DNA from: Ignavibacteriales bacterium
Lineage (GTDB): Bacteria; Bacteroidota; Ignavibacteria; UBA10030
Direction of reading: 5' to 3'
Length of the DNA: 64,000 bases
Assembly (NCBI GenBank): GCA_026390595.1
Contig: JAPLFQ010000024.1
Location: 116,399-180,398 of the forward strand
A model generated the notes under the pieces. It saw only the letters and a program-made list of their open reading frames with translations, was not told the origin of the DNA and searched no databases. Of the stretch, positions 1 through 8,514 are shown piece by piece (the stretch's first letter is position 1; every line of letters begins with the position of its first letter). The position numbers and the translations under genes are program-made.

Positions 1-36
1 CTGTTCGAATGTGCATGGCCGAGCTGCCTCTCTGCG

Positions 37-645
37 TCAGAAATTCCAGGTCATCCCAACACCGACGGACCCGCCCATAAGGTTTCCGATCTGCGGGTAG
101 AGATTGATCGACGCATTGTTCTCATGGATGAAATACATGGCTGTATCGAACACCAGCAGGAACGCTCCTTGAAGCAGCAAACTGTTTCCATATCCCCGCA
201 GCCGCTCTCCGTTCTCGGAACTCTTTGCGCGCTCTTTCAAATAGAGTGCAGTGGCCATATATGCAGCATCGAGTCCGGCATTCAGCAGGAGGAGGTTCTG
301 AAGTGAGCCGAACTCTTTCAGAATGTCCCGGTTCGACATTGCAGAAGGATCCAATGCTGCCGCATTAAGGTATCCGAAGGTGGCAATCCCAAGATTGACG
401 ACGTTCCACATTGCATTGAATTGATGAACATACCTAGCTTCACCGGTCGCCTTCTGATTTCCATAGGCGCCCAGAAGTATATTCCCCACCGCCCAGGAAC
501 CGAGGACAATCATTCCGCTCTTGTTGATGGTGTTTCTCTCCTGTTGAAATGATTGCATCGCAATGGAGCTCTGCGCCGCGGCCGGAACTGCCACGAAGAG
601 AAAAAGCAAAGCGATCGCGCTCATGAACGTACGATTATTCTTCAT
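37..645 (-). CDS. Uncharacterised exported/membrane protein
   Basis: A 202-residue protein that I do not recognise by function. The first 25 residues form a signal peptide ending in AAAQ. The mature part holds several hydrophobic stretches (about residues 44-60, 80-97, 118-135 and 155-172), so it may be a small inner-membrane protein or a hydrophobic outer-membrane-associated one. It ends in aromatic residues (GMTWNF), a C-terminus often seen in outer-membrane proteins. An AAGGAAAG ribosome-binding site precedes the ATG, and the start lies 12 bases after the TPR gene, so it is probably the last gene of the carotenoid operon. A role in placing or storing pigment is only a guess from position. 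Confidence 0.7.
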   Translation of the reverse strand: MKNNRTFMSAIALLFLFVAVPAAAQSSIAMQSFQQERNTINKSGMIVLGSWAVGNILLGAYGNQKATGEARYVHQFNAMWNVVNLGIATFGYLNAAALDPSAMSNRDILKEFGSLQNLLLLNAGLDAAYMATALYLKERAKSSENGERLRGYGNSLLLQGAFLLVFDTAMYFIHENNASINLYPQIGNLMGGSVGVGMTWNF

Positions 646-657
646 GCTTTCCTTTCG

Positions 658-1464
658 TTAAGACTTCCCCTTTTTCTCAAGCTTCCGCTCCAGAGGGGAG
701 AGAAACATTTCGTGGATCCATTGTGCTCGCGGCTCGGCCGACAGAGCCTTGAGATAGCTCGCTCGTGCTTCGGCTGGTCTGTCGGTCTGTTCGCACGCCC
801 ACCCGGCCCAGACGAGTGCGTCAAGGTATCCCCAGTCGGGTCGGCTCCACACTTCTTCTGTCAGACCTTCGAAGAGCATGATGGAGCGTTTGAGACTGGC
901 AAGGGCCTCGTTTTTGTCACCTCCGAAAATCGACGGCGTGTTGAGCTTTGCGATGCCGCGTACCAGCCAGGCACGCGGGTTGGCGGAATCGAGCCGGACG
1001 GCTTCCTCGGCGCTGGATTTCGCCCTCGGTCCGGCGGTGATGGCATTCAGCGGATTCCGGGCGATCCGATACCCCTGGACCATCGAAAACAGCGCCTGGC
1101 CTTCCGACCATTGCTTGTGCTCATCCATGATTGACTCGACTTTCTCGAGAGCAGGATCGAGAAATCGATCGTACAGTCCGCTTTCCTTGTCCCCAACACC
1201 AAGCCGAACAAGCTCGTACTCCGACTGCGCGAGGAAATACAGCGTTTCTCTCCCCGGAGATTGCAGATGGGCGGACTTGAGCATCTCGTGCGCTCTGGTC
1301 ACCATCGCTTTGTCGTTGAGAGCGTTGCCATCGCGAAGCAGAATCTTGGCTTGTGTAATAGCTGTGCGAATGTCGGCTTGTGCGGCCGCGATTCCCCCCG
1401 GAACAGCGACGAACAGCAATGCCATGAACAGGTGAGCGAGCAGAAAGAGAACTCTAGCCTTCAT
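658..1464 (-). CDS. Exported TPR-repeat protein
   Basis: 268 residues with an N-terminal signal peptide (about 1-29, ending AAAQA) followed by helical TPR-like repeats: a helix pair near 40-70, a segment with AEEAVRLDSANPRAWLVRGI near 150-170, and a terminal repeat AEARASYLKALSAEPRAQW. The stretch NTPSIFGGDKNEAL resembles TatT-type or other periplasmic TPR proteins. Its ATG lies inside the 3' end of the CruF-like gene (11-base overlap), which indicates translational coupling and membership of the carotenoid operon. TPR proteins usually scaffold complexes; no enzymatic residues are visible. The exact job is unknown. Confidence 0.75.
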   Translation of the reverse strand: MKARVLFLLAHLFMALLFVAVPGGIAAAQADIRTAITQAKILLRDGNALNDKAMVTRAHEMLKSAHLQSPGRETLYFLAQSEYELVRLGVGDKESGLYDRFLDPALEKVESIMDEHKQWSEGQALFSMVQGYRIARNPLNAITAGPRAKSSAEEAVRLDSANPRAWLVRGIAKLNTPSIFGGDKNEALASLKRSIMLFEGLTEEVWSRPDWGYLDALVWAGWACEQTDRPAEARASYLKALSAEPRAQWIHEMFLSPLERKLEKKGKS

Positions 1465-2230
1465 GCTTCAATCCCCGACTCTGCAATTGAGAAACGAGAG
1501 ACTGTGCATCGGTTGCCATGTGAAGCCATTCATCTTTAAAGAGCCCTAGGTCGAGCATCGTCAGCGCTGCGCCGATGAGAGCGGGCAGCCACAATCCGTT
1601 TACGGCGGCGACGAACGTGAAGAAGACAATAACGCTCAAACCGCTTTTCTTCGCCCACGCGCTGTTCATAGGCCGCTGATGCAGGAAAAGAAGAAGAACG
1701 AGACTGATACCGAACCAGCCGGCGAAATTCGAAAGCGGGATTCCATAGTACCATCCCCCGCCTTGCCAGTGCCAGTACGACAGGGGCCCCGCAGCAAGAG
1801 GATCAATCACGAGATCGATTGACGTCATCCAGGCAGCTCCGAGGATCGCCCGGGTCACGAGGCCAAGCTTGAGCCGTGAGGTCGAGTGCCAGACATACGC
1901 AAGGAGAATAATCCACGCGGCAGAGATCGCAATCGGCACATTGAAGAGAGCGAACCCGAGGGCGCCGGTGTATTGATACGATCCAAATACCAATCCTGTG
2001 GCGACGCCGAGGACCTCAGCCATGAAAGCGGCAACAGACGCGCATCCAAGGACCAGCGCGTGCGTTCGCTCTGCACTGAGCAGCGAAATCAGCGCCGCAA
2101 CCCAGAGGAATGCCGCGGCCGTCCATCCGTCGCCAGGGGAAGGGGCCGAACTGATGCTGTAGGTCGCAACTCCGCCGATCCAGAGCACGATGTAGAAGAC
2201 CACGAGGGCTGTCAATGCCCGACTACGCAT
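1454..2230 (-). CDS. cruF: CruF-like carotenoid 1,2-hydratase (DUF422 family)
   Basis: 258 residues and about seven membrane segments. The family signature is visible: GLVFGSYQYTGALGFALFNVPI followed later by TSIDLVIDPLA, YWHWQGGGWYYGIP and SNFAGW. This family (CruF, bacterioruberin-type hydratase) adds water to the psi end of acyclic carotenoids, giving a tertiary hydroxyl. I start it at the ATG 7 bases inside the preceding desaturase gene because a GGAG motif sits 8 bases upstream; a TTG five codons earlier would swallow that motif. It overlaps desaturase upstream and TPR gene downstream, so it is translated as part of the pigment operon. A glycosyltransferase and CrtD-like desaturase next to it support a hydroxylated, glycosylated end group. 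Confidence 0.85.
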   Translation of the reverse strand: MRSRALTALVVFYIVLWIGGVATYSISSAPSPGDGWTAAAFLWVAALISLLSAERTHALVLGCASVAAFMAEVLGVATGLVFGSYQYTGALGFALFNVPIAISAAWIILLAYVWHSTSRLKLGLVTRAILGAAWMTSIDLVIDPLAAGPLSYWHWQGGGWYYGIPLSNFAGWFGISLVLLLFLHQRPMNSAWAKKSGLSVIVFFTFVAAVNGLWLPALIGAALTMLDLGLFKDEWLHMATDAQSLVSQLQSRGLKHEG

Positions 2231-3695
2231 AGCCGTCTCCTGCAATCATTCTGCAAGTGATCTTTGCCGAAAGAAGCACCATGGGAGTACCTCCGCCCGG
2301 ATGCGAGCTGCCGCCCACGTAGTAGAGACCTCTGACGCTCCGATCACGGTTCGCAGGGCGGAAGAACGCTGATTTCCATCCGTGTGACGCCAAACCATAA
2401 ATTGACCCGCCGGGCATCGCGTAGCGTTCGGCGAACCGCGCCGGGGTCCAGGCTTCGCGGAATGCGATATGATCTTCGAGGCGCGGGAAGCCGCTGGAAA
2501 GAAGCCGACCATAGACGCGCGCCCACGCTTGCTCTGTCGCCTCACTATCCCATCGAGCGCCTTCAACCGCAGGCGCATTGGCCATGATAAAGAGGCTTTC
2601 GCCGTTTGCAGGAGCGACCGTCGGGTCCGTCCGGCTTGGAATGTTGACGTAGACCGTCGGGTCATCCGGAAACCGCTGCCCGTCGAACAACTGGCTGAAC
2701 TCCTGCTTGTAGTCCGAGGAGAAGTAGACGTTGTGATGGTGAAGGTCAGGGAGCTTCTTCTTCAATCCGACGAGGAACACCAAACCGGAAAGCGATCGCT
2801 TGTGCTGCGGTGTGGGAAGAGATTTCGCCCGGCCAAGCAATTGTGGGGCGGTGGAAGCGTCGCCGTTCATGATGACGATGTCGGCCGTGAGGGTTCTGCC
2901 GTCCGAGAGTTCCACTCCTTTGACCTCGCCCGATCTCTCTTCAATGTGTACTACCTGAGAGGATGTAAAGAGCTCCACGTTGTGCTTGCGAAGAAGCTCC
3001 GTAAGTGCACGGACCAGCATGTACAATCCCCCCTTGAAGTACCACCCGCCAAATGCGTGTTCGATGTACGGTATAACCGCAAGTGTTGCCGGCGCACGAT
3101 ACGGGGATGAGCCAACATATGTCGGATATCGGTTGTAAAGCTGCTGCAAGTGTGGACTGTGAAAATGGGCCTTCATCGTACGGTCGTAGTTCCCCCATCC
3201 GTACCGGACCGGGAAATGGCGTAATGCCTTGAGCTGCGCGAACTCTGGCTTCTCGTAGGGGCTTCTCGAGAGAAAAGTTTCACGCGAAAGCTCGTACAAC
3301 CGGGCGCCGAGTCCGAGGAATCTCCAGAATCCGTCGATGTCGCGTCGATCGAGATTTCTCACCGTTGAAAGCCATTCCGGAAGGGAGGTGGAGTGGGCGA
3401 ACTTCGTTCCGTCCGGGTAAACATAATTCGCGTGGGGTGCAATCCTTTCCAGCGTGACATGATCGGAAAGCCGGGATCCTGCCACGGCAAAGAGCTCTTC
3501 AAAAATCTCCGGCATCGTGACGAGTGAAGGGCCGGTGTCGAAGCGATAGCCCTCCTTCTCGAACACGTTCATTTTTCCGCCGGGTGTGGGTCCCTGTTCG
3601 CACACCCTCACCTGCCATCCCTGCGCGGCGAGCCGGAGCGAGAGCGCGAGTCCACCCAATCCTGCTCCGATCACAATGGCATGTCGTTGTTTCAT
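2223..3695 (-). CDS. CrtI/CrtD-type carotenoid desaturase
   Basis: 490-residue FAD-dependent desaturase. The N-terminal dinucleotide fold VIGAGLGGLALSLRLA (8-23) and the second motif GGKMNVFEKEGYRFDTGPSL (39-58) are intact, and the C-terminal FAD motif GLYYVGGSSHPGGGTPMVLLS is near the end. Length is normal for CrtI proteins. The pattern FDTGPSLVTMPEIFEELF is closer to 1-hydroxycarotenoid 3,4-desaturases (CrtD) than the other desaturase in this operon, so it may act after the CruF-like hydratase. Its ATG overlaps the stop of the glycosyltransferase by four bases (ATGA). Which of the two desaturases makes lycopene cannot be settled from sequence reading alone. Confidence 0.88.
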   Translation of the reverse strand: MKQRHAIVIGAGLGGLALSLRLAAQGWQVRVCEQGPTPGGKMNVFEKEGYRFDTGPSLVTMPEIFEELFAVAGSRLSDHVTLERIAPHANYVYPDGTKFAHSTSLPEWLSTVRNLDRRDIDGFWRFLGLGARLYELSRETFLSRSPYEKPEFAQLKALRHFPVRYGWGNYDRTMKAHFHSPHLQQLYNRYPTYVGSSPYRAPATLAVIPYIEHAFGGWYFKGGLYMLVRALTELLRKHNVELFTSSQVVHIEERSGEVKGVELSDGRTLTADIVIMNGDASTAPQLLGRAKSLPTPQHKRSLSGLVFLVGLKKKLPDLHHHNVYFSSDYKQEFSQLFDGQRFPDDPTVYVNIPSRTDPTVAPANGESLFIMANAPAVEGARWDSEATEQAWARVYGRLLSSGFPRLEDHIAFREAWTPARFAERYAMPGGSIYGLASHGWKSAFFRPANRDRSVRGLYYVGGSSHPGGGTPMVLLSAKITCRMIAGDGYA

Positions 3696-4753
3696 GGTTT
3701 TGCAGTCCCTTCTGTGACAGCTCCGCGTGTGATGTGTGATGAATAAGTCCGGCCTTTCCAGTCAACGCCCCCGTGCGACCAGCGCCACCATGAGCGAATC
3801 CCGACAGCGAGGAGAAACGATTCGGCGACCGGATGAAGGAGAAACGACCAGACGGGGTCACCGAAGCGAATCGCGAGCAGCAATCGCATCCCGAGCACAA
3901 GAAGAGCTGCTCCAAGCACCGCTCCGCCTCCAGGTCCCGACCCGGCAAATGGAAGTGCAAGAAAAGGGAGTAGGTAGAGCGCAAAGTGAAGGGAAAGGAA
4001 GATCCAGAATACTGCTTTGGACCGGAATCCGGGATAGAAATTCTTTTGAAATCCCTGCCAGATCGCGCCCAGGCCGTCGTACATACGAACGCGGACGATT
4101 TCAGAGCCGTCAAGACCAAGTCCTCGTTCTCCCAGCTCGCGCCATCTGCGGGCGAGGGCTGTGTCCTCAAACAATTCCTGCCGCACCAAGGAATGACCGC
4201 CGAGTCGCCGGTACGCGGCGCGTTCGACAAGGATGCACGCTCCGTGAGCGAGTCCGAGCCGGGGATTGTTCGAGATCAGTGATCCGGGCGAAGGAAACAG
4301 TGTGAAGACGAAAAAATTGAGCATCGGCATGAGGAGCCGTTCAGCGAAATCGTTCAGTTCAAACTCCGGCCAGGCGGAAAGGAAAGTGAGTCTTCGCTTT
4401 CTCGCGGTTTCCACCAGTGCGAGCGCTCCGTTCGGTTTGAGCCGCGCATCGGCGTCGAGGAAAAGCATCCACGGAGCCTGCGCTCGTTCTGAGAGCCGCA
4501 TACATGCATGTGGTTTACCGCACCAGCCTGCGGGGAGCGGAGAGCCGCTGATGAGCTGCACCCGTTGATCTGATTGTGAAAGAGCCCGCACAATATCCGC
4601 TGTGCCATCCTCAGAGCCATCATCGTAGACGAGCACTTCCTGCACGACAGGGCCCTGCTGCAGCACACTCCGAACGCATTCTGTAATAGTCAGGGCTTCG
4701 TTCCGGGCAGGTATCAGGACCGAGAGCGAATTTCCTGAACCTCTCTGCTCCAG
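3692..4753 (-). CDS. GT2 glycosyltransferase, carotenoid type; start codon uncertain
   Basis: Family 2 glycosyltransferase with a C-terminal membrane region. Visible are the first Rossmann strand SLSVLIPARNEALTITECV, the nucleotide-binding VYDDGSEDGT, the metal-binding FLDADAR, the catalytic-base region ELFEDTALARRWRELGERG and a terminal GGVDWKGRTY. Such enzymes in carotenoid clusters (CruG/CrtQ-like) glycosylate the hydroxylated end. The problem is the start: the conserved first strand is encoded upstream of the first GTG (4666), yet between an in-frame TGA at 4789-4787 and that strand there is no ATG, GTG or TTG. I extended to a CTG at 4753 only to include the domain. This region also lies inside the hydrolase gene in another frame. 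Confidence 0.7.
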   Translation of the reverse strand: MEQRGSGNSLSVLIPARNEALTITECVRSVLQQGPVVQEVLVYDDGSEDGTADIVRALSQSDQRVQLISGSPLPAGWCGKPHACMRLSERAQAPWMLFLDADARLKPNGALALVETARKRRLTFLSAWPEFELNDFAERLLMPMLNFFVFTLFPSPGSLISNNPRLGLAHGACILVERAAYRRLGGHSLVRQELFEDTALARRWRELGERGLGLDGSEIVRVRMYDGLGAIWQGFQKNFYPGFRSKAVFWIFLSLHFALYLLPFLALPFAGSGPGGGAVLGAALLVLGMRLLLAIRFGDPVWSFLLHPVAESFLLAVGIRSWWRWSHGGVDWKGRTYSSHITRGAVTEGTAKP

Positions 4754-5396
4754 GCCAAAGCATGGTCCAGAGGTCGATTGATCGTTTCACTGCGGCGAAG
4801 GTCCGCTCTCCCTGAACGAGGGTGATGGGGACGTTCACATCCGCAAACTGGCGGTAGTTGTTGTTCTCATCGAGCATCTGGAGGTAACGGTAGACAGTAT
4901 CGTGATTCACCCCGGCAAAAGAAGAAGTGAGATGTGAATCGACTGTCCGCTTGTGCTGCAGAGCGCTGTTTGTAAGAGATCGACCCAGATGTGAAGCGAA
5001 TGTTGCGTCATAGGCGCGTCGGCCGAATTGTCCCCGCAGGAAGAGTCCGAAGTACCACGGCATATAGGCGAATGGATCGATCATCACGAGCCGGTCGATG
5101 CTCTGCTGCATCCTGCGAGCAAGGTGCAGACCCACGATAGCGCCGCTGCAATTGCCGACGAGCGTGAACCTGTCTAAATGTAGTTCGCGCAGAGCGTTGG
5201 CGACCTGTTCTGCGACAGCATCAAGTGTCCAAACGCGTGGCGCCGGTGATTGGCGATAGCCCGGCAGGTCCAGGCTCCAGAATGAAATCGAGTCCGGCCG
5301 AAATCGCTGAAGAGGTTGAAATGTCCGATGATCGCCGGCCCATCCATGGAGGCCGACAACGGTCTTCGGTCCTGAGCCGTACCGTTCAGACAGCAT
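4620..5396 (-). CDS. Alpha/beta hydrolase, apparently missing its C-terminus
   Basis: 258 residues of an alpha/beta hydrolase. It has the oxyanion motif VVGLHGWAGDH (13-23), the nucleophile elbow LVGNCSGAIVG (Ser in GNCSGA) and the late strand VPITLVQGERTF that normally precedes the catalytic acid. After IDLWTMLWPGA the frame reads through DNA that encodes the start of the glycosyltransferase in another frame (ERFRKFALGPDTCPERS onwards) and has no plausible catalytic histidine. A normal family member would continue with a strand carrying that histidine, so the true 3' end seems lost or frameshifted. Start overlaps the upstream desaturase by 11 bases. In carotenoid clusters such hydrolases have no settled role; acyl transfer to the sugar is one guess. 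Confidence 0.7.
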   Translation of the reverse strand: MLSERYGSGPKTVVGLHGWAGDHRTFQPLQRFRPDSISFWSLDLPGYRQSPAPRVWTLDAVAEQVANALRELHLDRFTLVGNCSGAIVGLHLARRMQQSIDRLVMIDPFAYMPWYFGLFLRGQFGRRAYDATFASHLGRSLTNSALQHKRTVDSHLTSSFAGVNHDTVYRYLQMLDENNNYRQFADVNVPITLVQGERTFAAVKRSIDLWTMLWPGAERFRKFALGPDTCPERSPDYYRMRSECAAAGPCRAGSARLR

Positions 5397-6861
5397 GAGC
5401 CTTGATCCTCTCTGCTGTCATTGCGCCGCCGAGGACAACCATCGGCATACCTGTTCCCGGCGTCGTGCTCGCGCCGACGAAATACAATCCCTTGATGTCA
5501 GGGGCGTAGTTCTTCGCCCGGAAGGGTCCCATCTGGAAAAGAGTGTGCGCAGCCCCGAAGGCAGAGCCGTCATACAATCCGAACCGGTTTCGCCACTCCT
5601 CAGGAGTCCACACTTCCTCGACGAGAAAGTCCGATTCACTGAGCCGAATGTTGTGTGACGCCAGCCGCCGGAAGACCTCTGTCCGGGATTCACGAGTAAC
5701 TTGAGCCCAATCCACGCTGCCGATCTGGCTCAGCACCGGCGTCGGCACAAGAACGAAGATGAGCGTTGTGCCCGGGGGAGCGAGCGACGGATCGCTTTTT
5801 GAAGGTGCGCTCACATAGAATGGAAGATCAGTCGGCATCTCTCCCGTGTCCAGGAGCTGTGCGAATCCCAAACGTGAGTCGTTAGGAAGGTAAATACTAT
5901 GATGGGGGAGATTGGGAATCTCACCCAGAACGCCCCAGTAGAACGTGATCACGCCGGGAGTCATGCGCCATTTCTTTGCCGCTGAATCGTTTTTCTCCTC
6001 GTTTTCCAGGAGACGCGTGAGGGTTGTCGGGACATCGACATTCGAAACGACCGTTCCGAACGGAAGAAACTCCCCCCCCTGCGTGAGAATGCCTGTCACC
6101 CGGCCGTTCTCCACCTGGATTTTCTTCACGGGTGTTGAGCACCGGATATCGACTCCGATTTCTTCTGCGAGTTTGCATGTGGCTTCGACGAGCGCATAGA
6201 TGCCTCCTTTTGGGAGCCAGAGTCCGTATGCGAGTTCGCCGAACGGGAGAATCGAAAACAATCCGGGGAGTTGGAACGGTGACCCTCCGAGGTACATGGC
6301 GTATGAACCAAGGGCCTGTCGTACGCGCGGGTTCTTGAAGTACTTCCTCAGCTCACCTTCGAACGAGCGGAACAACGAGAGTTTTGAGAGGTCGCGCCAT
6401 TTCAGTGACCCAAACCAGCCCAGCGGGGAGTCAGCGTTGTTGGTCACGAGACCTTCGAACGAGACACGGAACTGTTCAGAGGCATTCCGAAGAAAGCGCG
6501 TCAGGGCAGGACCGGATCCCGGTTCAATCCGCTCAATTTCGCGGACCAGGGCGTCGAACTGGCTCGAGAGGGTAAATCGTTCCCCGTCCCGCCAGAGAAA
6601 TGTGATCGACGGATCGATGGGAAGGAGCGTCACATAATCTTCGAGCTTCCGGCCCGCAGCGCGAAACAGGTCTTCAAAAACCCAGGGGTAGTTCAGCAGC
6701 GAGGGGCCTGTATCGAACGAGAAACCATTCCGTGCGAGGCGGTTGGCGCGGCCCCCGGCACTCTCCTGCGCCTCGAAGATCGTGACATCATGGCCGTCCA
6801 GCCGCAGATGAATCGCGGTGCTCAGTCCGCCAAGTCCCGCACCGATTATTGCGATCTTCAT
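5386..6861 (-). CDS. crtI: CrtI-type phytoene desaturase
   Basis: 491-residue FAD-dependent desaturase. The start chosen is the ATG of MKIAIIGAGLGGLSTAIHL, because a GGGAG site sits 7 bases upstream and the dinucleotide fold begins right at the N-terminus; the open frame upstream is non-homologous. FDTGPSLLNYPWVFEDLF and the C-terminal GLYFVGASTTPGTGMPMVVL are the family signatures. It lies directly downstream of phytoene synthase (40 bases), as expected for the enzyme that converts phytoene to lycopene. A paralogue lies three genes downstream, so the two probably divide the desaturation steps between the backbone and the hydroxylated end. Confidence 0.88.
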   Translation of the reverse strand: MKIAIIGAGLGGLSTAIHLRLDGHDVTIFEAQESAGGRANRLARNGFSFDTGPSLLNYPWVFEDLFRAAGRKLEDYVTLLPIDPSITFLWRDGERFTLSSQFDALVREIERIEPGSGPALTRFLRNASEQFRVSFEGLVTNNADSPLGWFGSLKWRDLSKLSLFRSFEGELRKYFKNPRVRQALGSYAMYLGGSPFQLPGLFSILPFGELAYGLWLPKGGIYALVEATCKLAEEIGVDIRCSTPVKKIQVENGRVTGILTQGGEFLPFGTVVSNVDVPTTLTRLLENEEKNDSAAKKWRMTPGVITFYWGVLGEIPNLPHHSIYLPNDSRLGFAQLLDTGEMPTDLPFYVSAPSKSDPSLAPPGTTLIFVLVPTPVLSQIGSVDWAQVTRESRTEVFRRLASHNIRLSESDFLVEEVWTPEEWRNRFGLYDGSAFGAAHTLFQMGPFRAKNYAPDIKGLYFVGASTTPGTGMPMVVLGGAMTAERIKAHAV

Positions 6862-6901
6862 CGTGGACTCCCGTATTTCAAGACAACGTTCAGCATGTAG
6901 T

Positions 6902-7978
6902 TCAGAACATGAATGCGAGTGGTATTCTCCAGTACTTGCTCGGAGGCAACGCACGCAGTTTCTGCATCAGCGGAACGGATTCGCGATGGTAGAGGCTTCG
7001 GTCCGATGAATCGAGTCGGCGGTTGAGAGCCCGGTAGACTTCGATGCATGCCCTGATTGCGGGAATGCAATCGGGGGAGAAGGCTGAAAGATCCCGTTCT
7101 GCTTCGGTGTAATATCCATCGGCGATCTGAGCGAAGCGGCTGAGCGCCCGCCGGACAGAGGACGCGCGATGCGGTTCATACAATGTGTCTGGCGTCAGCC
7201 CCTCGGCAGAGAGCATGTCGATGGGCAGATACAATCGGCCGCGCCTCTTGTCGTCGCCGACGTCACGGAGAAAGTTCGTCAGCTGCAAAGCGATGCCGAG
7301 GTTTCGGGAAGCCTTGAGCGCTCTGGCAAATTCCGAATGTTCGGAGGGACCATACACGTAGGCCAGAAAATAACCGACGACGGTCGCGCTTCCGTAAACA
7401 TATGATTCGATGAGGTCGTCCATCGTTTGGAACGGTTCCGGCTCGGCGTCACGCTTCATAGCGTCGAGAAAAGACCGATAATATTCTGGCGGTATGCCGT
7501 ACCGCTGGACGACGTGTCCAAACGCTGCGGCAAAAACGGGAACTCCGTCAGCGAGCGCCTCGCGGAGGGTCGGGTACTCGAGCGAGCGTTCATACGCCTC
7601 CGCCCAGAGGTTGAGCCGTTCGAGGCGCTCCGCCGGACTCAGCCTGAATGTGTCCACGATCTCGTCCGGATACCGGACGGCGGCATAGATCACTTCCACC
7701 GCCCGCCGTTTTTCGCGCGGGAGGAAGCGGGTGACGATGAAGAAGCTCGAGCTGTACCGGCGCAGGACGTTGCGCGCGCCGTTGGCAACCGTCAGCCAGA
7801 GCGATCGATCATCGCTGCGGGCCAATGCTGCAGTGCGCAGCCGGTTGTCGAGCTGCTCCCATGCCAGCTCCGTCCATTCAGCCTGAGAATTGGAGGAAGT
7901 GCTCTGCGGGATATCCTCGTGGATGGAATGGCGAGTGGAGGCTTGAGTCCCGTGAATATACATGTTCGGCGTTGTCAT
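6902..7978 (-). CDS. crtB: Phytoene synthase
   Basis: 358 residues, trans-isoprenyl diphosphate synthase fold, joining two geranylgeranyl diphosphates into phytoene. Both aspartate-rich motifs are present: DEIVD (105-109), in an unusual context VRYPDEIVDT rather than the common CRxxDD, and DVGDD (239-243) within LQLTNFLRDVGDDKRRGRLY. The SSSFF at 76-80 and YVYGSATVVGYFLA at 193-206 are typical. The first 60 residues are an extra, low-complexity extension. The start overlaps the stop of the SRPBCC gene by four bases (ATGA), so the two are translationally coupled. First committed enzyme of the pigment pathway encoded by this operon. Confidence 0.93.
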   Translation of the reverse strand: MTTPNMYIHGTQASTRHSIHEDIPQSTSSNSQAEWTELAWEQLDNRLRTAALARSDDRSLWLTVANGARNVLRRYSSSFFIVTRFLPREKRRAVEVIYAAVRYPDEIVDTFRLSPAERLERLNLWAEAYERSLEYPTLREALADGVPVFAAAFGHVVQRYGIPPEYYRSFLDAMKRDAEPEPFQTMDDLIESYVYGSATVVGYFLAYVYGPSEHSEFARALKASRNLGIALQLTNFLRDVGDDKRRGRLYLPIDMLSAEGLTPDTLYEPHRASSVRRALSRFAQIADGYYTEAERDLSAFSPDCIPAIRACIEVYRALNRRLDSSDRSLYHRESVPLMQKLRALPPSKYWRIPLAFMF

Positions 7979-8514
7979 GATGCTTTCTTTCTCCTGGAGG
8001 CACGAATGGTACGGCGGTTTGTGGAACGCGTGGGAGCCGCGATGGTGTCCGGAACAGGGGCGTCCGGAAAGATCTTTTCGAGAGTCGCCCTGCGGAATGC
8101 GAAGATGGTGTCGAGCTGCCGCTTCACGAACAACGCGTGGGCGATCGTACCGAAGATTCCGAACGGCAGGGCATAGTGAACCTCGTCTGTCATGATGGTT
8201 CCGTCGTCGGTTTCTGTGAATGAATGCGTATGATGCCAGTAGGCGTAGGGCCCGCGCAGCTGGAGATCGGCAAACCGGCGATTCGGCTCATATGCCGTGA
8301 TCAGCGTCGTCCACCGCAGCGGTATTCCTGATACACTGATGGTGTAGTCGATGACCGCCGATTCTTTCATGACGATCGGGGAAGGAGTGATCAGTTGAAA
8401 CCGAAGGGACGACGGTGTCATCGTCGCAAGGTTCTCCGGCCGGGAGAAAAACGCGAACAGTTCGTCACTCGATTGGCGGAACAGCTGCTGCCGTTTCAGA
8501 TGGTGGATTGTCAT
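7975..8514 (-). CDS. SRPBCC (START-like) ligand-binding protein
   Basis: 179 residues of the SRPBCC/polyketide-cyclase-like fold: the opening FRQSSDELFAFFSRPENLATMTP, a middle strand series around SGIPLRWTTLITAYEP, and the closing helix ALFVKRQLDTIFAFRRATLEKIF. Members bind hydrophobic ligands in a deep cavity; several in carotenoid clusters are annotated loosely as cell-division inhibitors. The last 30 residues are basic and disordered. It is the first gene of the carotenoid operon and overlaps phytoene synthase by four bases, so binding or handling an isoprenoid intermediate is a reasonable inference. No catalytic residues can be assigned. Confidence 0.8.
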   Translation of the reverse strand: MTIHHLKRQQLFRQSSDELFAFFSRPENLATMTPSSLRFQLITPSPIVMKESAVIDYTISVSGIPLRWTTLITAYEPNRRFADLQLRGPYAYWHHTHSFTETDDGTIMTDEVHYALPFGIFGTIAHALFVKRQLDTIFAFRRATLEKIFPDAPVPDTIAAPTRSTNRRTIRASRRKKAS

